Origin: Propionibacteriaceae bacterium
Lineage (GTDB): Bacteria > Actinomycetota > Actinomycetes > Propionibacteriales > Propionibacteriaceae
DNA: 64,000 nucleotides
Reading direction: 5' to 3'
Assembly (NCBI GenBank): GCA_009782785.1
Contig: WRIJ01000006.1
Span: 1 to 64,000, forward strand
Position 1 is the first letter of the stretch. Each line of letters starts with the position of its first letter. The translations under genes were made by a program, and so were the position numbers. The notes under the pieces are model-generated. The model did no database searches. It saw only the letters and a list, made by a program, of their open reading frames with translations, and had not been told where the DNA came from. Below, piece by piece: positions 58,502 to 64,000 of this stretch.

Positions 58502-59149
58502 TTAGTTGCGTCCCACCCACGAATGTTGGGCATCGCAGACCCAGAACTGGCACGATCCTTTGATGGATGGCGCAAGATATCCCGCCATCAAATCGTGGTG
58601 TGACGCAATCTCACAACCAGCGGCTTCTGCAAAGGGTTGAAGCTCCAGAGTTTGTACGCATAGACAGCGCAGCCGTCCGCTCAGGGCATTGAGGCCCAAC
58701 GTGGTCAGGGTCTCGTGATCAATCTCGCGAGCGACCACGACCAGTGGAACCTGGTGGGTATGAATGTGTTCGAGGACTGGATGAAGCAAGCGAAGACTGC
58801 TGACCTGATCGATGACCAGGACAAAGGGTGCGTGGTGAATGGCTTGCTTGGTGTGAGCGGTGTTGATGAAATCCTGTGACGCCCATCCCCCTGATAGCTG
58901 AACTGCCTGGGACAACTTCTCAGAGGAGATATCTTCAACGTCATCACCGGTGAACCCGCGAGTGCGGATTTCTTCTTCCTGGAGGTACGTCATGTCGAGA
59001 CCTTCCAAGCCATGGCGATCGGGAGCACTAGCCAGTATGTCTTTTCGGCGTTGGGCGTCATTGTTGTCCGCTATAAAAGCAAGGATGACTGCTGCTAGGG
59101 CGCAAACCCCCAAGGTCACCACGATTGGCCAGTCCATGACTACCATCAT
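58502..59149 (-). CDS. Membrane-tethered GroEL apical-domain-like protein
   Basis: A 215-residue protein. One membrane helix lies at about 7-26 (PIVVTLGVCALAAVILAFIA). Residues about 86-195 resemble the GroEL apical domain: GGWASQDFINT against GYLSPYFINK in GroEL; PFVLVIDQVSSLRLLHPVLE against [20 protein letters not shown]; then VPLVVVAREIDHETLTTLGL against [20 protein letters not shown]. The equatorial (ATPase) and intermediate domains of GroEL are absent, so no folding cage is possible. The apical domain is the part that binds unfolded chains, so a membrane-side holdase or substrate receptor is a reasonable inference. ATG 59137 is an alternative start. Confidence 0.75.
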   Translation of the reverse strand: MMVVMDWPIVVTLGVCALAAVILAFIADNNDAQRRKDILASAPDRHGLEGLDMTYLQEEEIRTRGFTGDDVEDISSEKLSQAVQLSGGWASQDFINTAHTKQAIHHAPFVLVIDQVSSLRLLHPVLEHIHTHQVPLVVVAREIDHETLTTLGLNALSGRLRCLCVQTLELQPFAEAAGCEIASHHDLMAGYLAPSIKGSCQFWVCDAQHSWVGRN

Positions 59150-59399
59150 GCCATGTCATCACCCTCATGCCTGAGATTGACCTCAGTTGGCTCTTTGCCT
59201 GAGCGGATGTTGGGTTTCACGCTCGTTATGCCCTAAACTATCCGATGGCCTACCACTGTGGTGGGCTCACCGGCCTGTCAGACAGGAAGGTGGAATCATG
59301 AAGGTGGGCTTTTGCTCATGAACTTACGATGAGTTGCATACGATGAGCACCCTCACTACTTAGCCCTGCCCGGACGCGTTTCGGGCACGAAGGAGATTT
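59150..59399 (+). other. infB leader region
   Basis: About 250 bases without a gene. The end holds a small hairpin TGCCCG/CGGGCA (59367-59387) just before the infB SD AAGGAG (59390-59395). nusA and ylxR, which usually precede infB, are absent. Confidence 0.4.
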
Positions 59400-62048
59400 G
59401 TGGCCAAGACCCGCGTCCACGAGCTTGCGAAAGAGCTCGGACTCGATAGCAAGACTGTTCTCGCTACCCTGAAAGAAATGGGGGAGTACGTTCGGTCTGC
59501 CTCCTCGACTGTCGAAGCACCAGTGGAAAGACGTTTACGAGAAAAGTTTGCTTCCGTTGCTCCACCTGCACCGCCAGTGGTAGAAACCCCACCTCCACCG
59601 CTGAGTCAAGAAGCACCCATGCCTCCGGCAGCACCGACCGAGAGTGAGTCGCCGCAGCCTGAAGTGAGTGAACCAGTTGCTGACAGTGAGCCAGAGATTG
59701 TTGATCCACCAGTAACTGACAAACCTGACGAAGCAGATGGTAAACCTTCTATTCCGAAACCGTCGTCCATGATTCCTCGCCCGATGCCTCGACCGGCTCC
59801 GGGTCAAGCCCGCCGCCCGGGAGCTCCACGACCAGGGAATAATCCTTATGCCCCCTCTCAGGGGATGGGAGTACGCCGCCCACCACGTGAAGAATCCTCC
59901 AGAGGACCAGGTGAGGGCTCGCGTCAACGCCCTGGAGCCGGTGGACCTCCCGGATTCTCCAGGAGTGGTTCCACAGGTGCGCCCACGCGTGGAGCTGGCC
60001 CAGGTTCATCAGCCCCAACGGGAGCAGGGCGCCCAGCGCGAGGGCGTGGCTCCAGCCCCTTTGGTGGACCCACCCAGGGTCCTGGGATGCCGATGGGTCG
60101 TGGAGGGCGAGGGGGCCGTACTGGTTCAGGAACTCAGGGAGCCTTCGGGCGTCAAGGTGCACCTGCACGAAAGAACAAGAAGTCAAAGAAACTCCGCCGC
60201 CAAGAGTTTGATGAAATGGAAGCACCCACCATTTCTGGTGTTCGGATTCGCCCAGGTGACGGTGAAACTGTTCGCTTGCCTCGCGGATCTTCCCTCACCG
60301 ATTTTGCTGAAAAAATTGGCGTTGATCCCGCACAACTAGTGCAATTGCTCTTCAACATGGGAGAGATGCTCACAGCAACCCAATCGGTCAGCGATGACAC
60401 TTTAGAAATTCTCGGGTCAGAATTGAATTACGACATCCAGGTGGTTTCCCCTGAAGACGAGGATCGTGAACTACTTCAGACCTTTGATTTGGGTTTCGGT
60501 GAAAACTTAGCTGATGAAGCTGACCTTGTCGTACGTTCACCTATTGTCACCATCATGGGCCACGTGGATCATGGTAAGACGAAGTTGTTGGATGCTTTCC
60601 GTCGTACGAATATTGTCGAAGGTGAAGCCGGTGGCATCACCCAAGCTATTGGGGCCTACCAAGTCGCTACCAAGGTTGATGGTGAGGATCGCAGTGTGAC
60701 CTTCATTGATACCCCTGGACACGAGGCCTTCACCGCTATGCGTGTGCGTGGCGCCCAGGTCACTGACATTGCCGTGTTGGTGGTGGCGGCTGATGATGGA
60801 GTGATGCCGCAAACTGTTGAAGCACTCAACCATGCCACAGCTGCAGATGTGCCTGTGGTGGTCGCAGTGAACAAGATCGACAAGGAGGGTGCTGATCCTT
60901 CCAAGGTACGTGGACAACTCAGTGAGTATGGGCTCGTGCCCGACACCTATGGCGGCGATACCATGTTCATTGATGTTTCTGCCGTGACTGGTGACGGGCT
61001 CGATGAATTGCTCACAGCTATTGTGCTCACCGCTGATGCATCTTTGGATCTTCGTGTTGACCCACACATGCCAGCTCAAGGTGTGGCGATCGAAGCCCAT
61101 TTGGATCGTGGACGTGGCCCGGTTGCCACGACCATTGTTCAGCGCGGTACGTTGAATATTGGTGACTCGATCGTTGTGGGGAACTCCTATGGGCGTGTGC
61201 GTGCACTGATCAACGATCATGGCGCCATGGTGGAGGAAGCTGATCCGTCCACCCCTGTTCAGATTCTTGGACTCACTGCAGTTCCTGGAGCTGGTGATAA
61301 CGTCCTCGTGGTTGATGACGAACGCACTGCGCGTCAGATCGCAGAGAAGCGTGAAGCGCGCATGCGTGCTGCCGCCCTAGCTAAGGCGACCAAGCGCCGT
61401 ACCTTAGAGGACCTCTTCAAAGAAATGGAGAAAGGCGAAGAGCTCAACCTCATTCTCAAAGGTGATTCTGCTGGATCAGTGGAAGCCTTGGAGGATGCCC
61501 TGCTCAATATCGATGTCGGCGATGAGGTGACCTTACGCATCATCGACCGTGGCGTGGGTGCTATCACTGAGACGAATGTGGCACTCGCTGCAGCTTCCAA
61601 CGCCATCATTATTGGTTTCCATGTCCGTGCTCAAGGGCATGCCACGCAGGTAGCGAACCAGGAGGGTGTCGATATCCGCTACTACTCAATCATCTATCAG
61701 GCTATTGATGATGTGGAATCAGCACTCAAGGGTATGCTCAAGCCAATATTTGAGGAGCAGGCTCGCGGTACAGCCGAAATTCGTGAAACCTTCAAGTATT
61801 CGAAGGCAGGCATGATCGCTGGATGCATGATTTTGTCCGGTACGATTCGTCGCCACGCACAGGCGCGTGTTGTTCGTGATGGAATTGTTGTTGCGGAGAC
61901 CTCGATTAATACTCTTCGACGTGAAAAAGACGATGTCGTGGAGGTTCGTGAAGGTTACGAATGTGGCATGACGTTGACTGGTTTCTCTGATATTCGTATC
62001 GGGGACCAGATTGAGACCTATGAGATGGTGGAGAAGCCACGAGACTGA
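59400..62048 (+). CDS. infB: Translation initiation factor IF-2
   Basis: An 882-residue GTPase delivering initiator tRNA to the ribosome. The N-terminal IF2N domain ([20 protein letters not shown]) is followed by a long Pro/Arg/Gly-rich linker (about 50-265). The G domain has [11 protein letters not shown] (about 387), [12 protein letters not shown] and [11 protein letters not shown], then domains II to IV. Length is ordinary for actinobacteria. GTG 59400 follows AAGGAG. It heads an infB-rbfA-truB-ribF run. Confidence 0.96.
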   Translation: MAKTRVHELAKELGLDSKTVLATLKEMGEYVRSASSTVEAPVERRLREKFASVAPPAPPVVETPPPPLSQEAPMPPAAPTESESPQPEVSEPVADSEPEIVDPPVTDKPDEADGKPSIPKPSSMIPRPMPRPAPGQARRPGAPRPGNNPYAPSQGMGVRRPPREESSRGPGEGSRQRPGAGGPPGFSRSGSTGAPTRGAGPGSSAPTGAGRPARGRGSSPFGGPTQGPGMPMGRGGRGGRTGSGTQGAFGRQGAPARKNKKSKKLRRQEFDEMEAPTISGVRIRPGDGETVRLPRGSSLTDFAEKIGVDPAQLVQLLFNMGEMLTATQSVSDDTLEILGSELNYDIQVVSPEDEDRELLQTFDLGFGENLADEADLVVRSPIVTIMGHVDHGKTKLLDAFRRTNIVEGEAGGITQAIGAYQVATKVDGEDRSVTFIDTPGHEAFTAMRVRGAQVTDIAVLVVAADDGVMPQTVEALNHATAADVPVVVAVNKIDKEGADPSKVRGQLSEYGLVPDTYGGDTMFIDVSAVTGDGLDELLTAIVLTADASLDLRVDPHMPAQGVAIEAHLDRGRGPVATTIVQRGTLNIGDSIVVGNSYGRVRALINDHGAMVEEADPSTPVQILGLTAVPGAGDNVLVVDDERTARQIAEKREARMRAAALAKATKRRTLEDLFKEMEKGEELNLILKGDSAGSVEALEDALLNIDVGDEVTLRIIDRGVGAITETNVALAAASNAIIIGFHVRAQGHATQVANQEGVDIRYYSIIYQAIDDVESALKGMLKPIFEEQARGTAEIRETFKYSKAGMIAGCMILSGTIRRHAQARVVRDGIVVAETSINTLRREKDDVVEVREGYECGMTLTGFSDIRIGDQIETYEMVEKPRD

Positions 62049-62140
62049 GGTGGTATTCCCTGACAGAACACATGGGGACGTACCTTTTGTGGTGACTGTA
62101 GTCGGGCCACACGCAAACCATTGTTAACTAAGGAGAGTTC

Positions 62141-62572
62141 ATGACTGGACCAGGCGCTCAAAAGGTTGCTGAGCAGATTAAGTTCATTGCTGCTGAGATG
62201 CTGTCACGACGCATTCAGGACCCTCGTTTGGGTTTTGTCACGATCACTGATGTTCGCTTGAGCAAGGATTGGCAGGCAGCAGAAATCTTCTACACGGTTC
62301 TAGGAGATCAATCAGCTCACGAGGATTCTGCTCTAGCCTTGGAAGCAGCCAAGGGGCAAGTCCGTTCGGCTGTTGCTCGGGGAGTGAAAATGAAGTTCAC
62401 CCCATCGATCACGTTCGTAGCGGACTCTCTGCCGGAATCCTCCGATGAGTTTGAGGCACTGCTTGATGCGGTCAGGAAGTCTGATGCCGAGATTGCTGCC
62501 AAAGCTGTTGATGCTGGTTTTGCAGGGGAATCTGATCCCTATCGCCACGACGATGAGGATGATGGTGACTGA
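62141..62572 (+). CDS. rbfA: Ribosome-binding factor A
   Basis: A 143-residue 30S maturation factor with a KH-like fold: VAEQIKFIAAEMLSRRIQDP, GFVTITDVRLSKDWQAAEIF and FTPSITFVADSLPESSDEFE. The C-terminal tail is acidic (YRHDDEDDGD). AAGGAGAG lies before ATG 62141. It overlaps the truB start by 11 bases. Confidence 0.94.
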   Translation: MTGPGAQKVAEQIKFIAAEMLSRRIQDPRLGFVTITDVRLSKDWQAAEIFYTVLGDQSAHEDSALALEAAKGQVRSAVARGVKMKFTPSITFVADSLPESSDEFEALLDAVRKSDAEIAAKAVDAGFAGESDPYRHDDEDDGD

Positions 62573-63686
62573 ACCGTCGGTATCAGGGTTTCTCCTCATC
62601 GACAAACCTTCCGGGGTCACTTCGCACACAGTTGTGGCACAGGTGAGGAAGGCTCTAGGAACTCGACGTGTCGGCCATGGGGGCACCCTTGATCCCATGG
62701 CAACAGGACTGCTCATCATTGGGGTTGGTCGTGCGACTCGCTTATTGGGGTACATTGCAGGCCACACGAAGCAATATGTGGCGACGATTCGCCTGGGAGC
62801 TGGGACGACCACTGATGATGCCGAAGGTGAGTTGCTGGGGAAGTGGGTACTGTCCACCTCATTGTCCACGGATGAGATTTCGGAAGTCGTGTCTTCGTAC
62901 CTGGGAAAAATCCAGCAGGTTCCTAGTGCAGTGTCGGCGATCAAAGTCGATGGGAAGAGATCCTATGCGAGGGTACGTGCTGGGGAGAGTGTCGAACTGA
63001 GTCCACGTGAGGTTACTATTGATCAGTTCTCTCTGACACACCGGGTGGACGGTTCACCGTGGGTAGATATTGATGTGGTGGTTGATTGCTCTTCGGGCAC
63101 CTATATTCGTGCTTTGGCTCGTGACTTGGGTCGTGACCTGGGTGTGGGAGGGCACCTGACTGCTTTGAGGCGTACTCGCATCGGGGATCTCAGTGTGGAT
63201 CAAGCTCGTACCATAGAAGGGATCAGTAGTAGGTCACTGATCTCCATGGGCGAGATGGCTCCACACATCGCACCAGTAGTTGAGGTGGACGATGACCAAG
63301 TACGCGACATTTCCGTGGGACGCAGGTTACCCATCACCCTGGCGACTAAACTGGCCTCAATGATGTACGACCACGATCTTGTAGCTCTATACGAGCCTGA
63401 TGAGACAGTCAGTGGTTGCGCTCGACCTGTCGCTGTGTTTATCGACTCACCACCGTCCCTGTCCTTGCAAGGTGACGAGGAAAAGGAGTCTACGCATTCT
63501 CAGCCCTCTGTCATTCTGCGGAGCGCGCCAGCGCGACTCGCAGAATCCAGACTGGACAGTCCCACAACTGTGGAGTCTGGACCCTGCGAGCAGGTGTTCC
63601 TCGCTTCGCTCGTCACCCAGCCGCAGGGTGACGGGATTGGGGCCTCTGGCGATGTGCGCAGCCGAGGGGAGGCCCATGATGGGTAG
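62562..63686 (+). CDS. truB: tRNA pseudouridine-55 synthase with repeat-derived tail
   Basis: A 374-residue TruB that makes pseudouridine 55 in tRNA. It has GFLLIDKPSGVTSHTVV, the catalytic Asp in GHGGTLDPMATGLL (about 45), SAIKVDGKRSYARVRAGE and CSSGTYIRALARDLG. The normal fold ends near residue 305 (ARPVAVFIDS). The remaining tail from about 317 is encoded by a pair of interspersed repeats (63510-63635) and reads SVILRSAPARLAESRLDS and similar, with no family resemblance. The start is ATG 62562 (ATG 62559 and GTG 62565 also fit). The stop overlaps the ribF start. Confidence 0.92.
   Translation: MVTEPSVSGFLLIDKPSGVTSHTVVAQVRKALGTRRVGHGGTLDPMATGLLIIGVGRATRLLGYIAGHTKQYVATIRLGAGTTTDDAEGELLGKWVLSTSLSTDEISEVVSSYLGKIQQVPSAVSAIKVDGKRSYARVRAGESVELSPREVTIDQFSLTHRVDGSPWVDIDVVVDCSSGTYIRALARDLGRDLGVGGHLTALRRTRIGDLSVDQARTIEGISSRSLISMGEMAPHIAPVVEVDDDQVRDISVGRRLPITLATKLASMMYDHDLVALYEPDETVSGCARPVAVFIDSPPSLSLQGDEEKESTHSQPSVILRSAPARLAESRLDSPTTVESGPCEQVFLASLVTQPQGDGIGASGDVRSRGEAHDG
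63510..63635. repeat. Inverted pair of REP-like repeats inside truB
   Basis: The first unit (63510-63552) is GTCATTCTGCGGAG ... CGACTCGCAGAATCCAGA. The second (63574-63635) is in the opposite orientation, GAGTCTGGACCCTGCGAG ... CCGCAGGGTGACGGG. They are read through in the truB frame without a stop and separate the truB core from ribF. Confidence 0.78.
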
Positions 63687-64000
63687 GGTACTGGCGATCG
63701 GTAACTTTGATGGGGTACACCTCGGCCATCAAGCAATACTCAGCGAAGCGAGGAAGCTTGCAGGCCCTGACGGTACGGTCATTGCCGTCACCTTTTGGCC
63801 TCATCCAACATCGATTGTGAGGCCGAGTGAGACTCCAGCGTTACTGTGTCGTCTTTCTGACCGGGTGAGGCTGCTGAAAGCAGGGGGAGCTGACGAGGTC
63901 TCTATTGTGGAGTTCACTCACACTCTTGCTTCCACCCCACCTCAGGACTTCGTCGAGAGAGTTCTCTGTTCCCTTCACCCGAGTGATGTTGTTGTTGGAG
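63676..64000 (+). CDS. ribF: Riboflavin kinase / FMN adenylyltransferase (partial)
   Basis: The first 108 residues of RibF, cut by the window end. The FAD-synthetase domain start is clear: RVLAIGNFDGVHLGHQAIL with the HxGH nucleotidyl-transferase motif, then VIAVTFWPHPTSIVRP. ATG 63679 has better spacing to AGGGGAGG (63665-63672) than ATG 63676. It makes FMN and FAD. Confidence 0.93.
   Translation, partial: MMGRVLAIGNFDGVHLGHQAILSEARKLAGPDGTVIAVTFWPHPTSIVRPSETPALLCRLSDRVRLLKAGGADEVSIVEFTHTLASTPPQDFVERVLCSLHPSDVVVG

Noticed and set aside
59367..59387. Hairpin before infB as a possible riboregulator
   Set aside because: Six base pairs only, matching no riboswitch or leader that I know.

Overview
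The window looks like chromosomal DNA from an actinobacterium of moderate G+C content (by eye a little above 50%), with some resemblance to Propionibacteriaceae. Three things support this. The 23S rRNA carries extra sequence near 2100-2260, where high-G+C Gram-positives have a helix insertion. There are many actinobacterial marker families (SepH, DUF3710, DUF4193, DUF3073, DUF3000, an Rv3235-like protein, TlyA). The order TPR protein / small ORF / tlyA / nadK / recN / pyrG / Nudix / xerD follows, as I recall it, the Rv1691-Rv1701 block of Mycobacterium. The genus cannot be fixed from sequence alone. No phage, insertion sequence or CRISPR array is visible.

Layout. 1-4.0 kb: end of an rRNA operon (16S 3' end, 23S, 5S, terminator). 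4.1-9.2 kb: an Arg/Ser/Gly-rich TPR protein, then a leftward biotin-uptake operon (bioQ-like TetR regulator, bioN, bioY, bioM) with two identical 13-bp operators, then a gene with a stop at codon 5. 9.2-17 kb: tlyA, pncA, nadK, recN, pyrG, Nudix hydrolase, xerD. 16.8-17.1 kb: a cluster of palindromic interspersed repeats. 17-24.7 kb: secA, Rv3235-like and DUF2505 proteins, then an alpha/beta hydrolase - membrane-anchored MurF-like ligase - Ddl cassette. 24.7-33 kb: a type II topoisomerase A subunit, App1-type phosphatase, sepH, dut and small actinobacterial proteins, and a TrmA-type RNA methyltransferase. 33-40 kb: aconitase, dxs, ribonuclease D, rpmG and three tRNAs. 40-50 kb: CbiX-like chelatase, PPK2, manA, a very large LytR-CpsA-Psr protein, galE, DUF937, M20 peptidase. 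50-58 kb: purF-purM-DUF3073, hydrolase, DsbA-like protein, serC-serA, a small secreted protein. 58-64 kb: three tRNAs, a membrane-tethered GroEL-apical-domain-like protein, infB, rbfA, truB and the start of ribF.

Most genes are housekeeping: translation (rRNA, tRNAs, infB, rbfA, truB, rpmG), cell wall (Ddl, MurF-like, LCP, galE, manA), nucleotide and cofactor supply (pyrG, purF, purM, dut, nadK, pncA, dxs, biotin uptake) and serine synthesis.

The less ordinary signals are: (i) a REP-like palindrome family whose stem arms change together between copies and which has been absorbed into the truB reading frame; (ii) a single-pass membrane protein whose soluble part resembles a free-standing GroEL apical domain; (iii) many genes with a TANNNT -10 element 6-8 nt before the start codon, implying leaderless mRNAs, two pairs of which are fused back-to-back as ANNNTANNNT; (iv) a start-codon-hidden gene with an in-frame TAG at codon 5; (v) the hydrolase/MurF-like/Ddl cassette; (vi) tail-to-tail gene pairs sharing stop codons in CTAG or TTAA.
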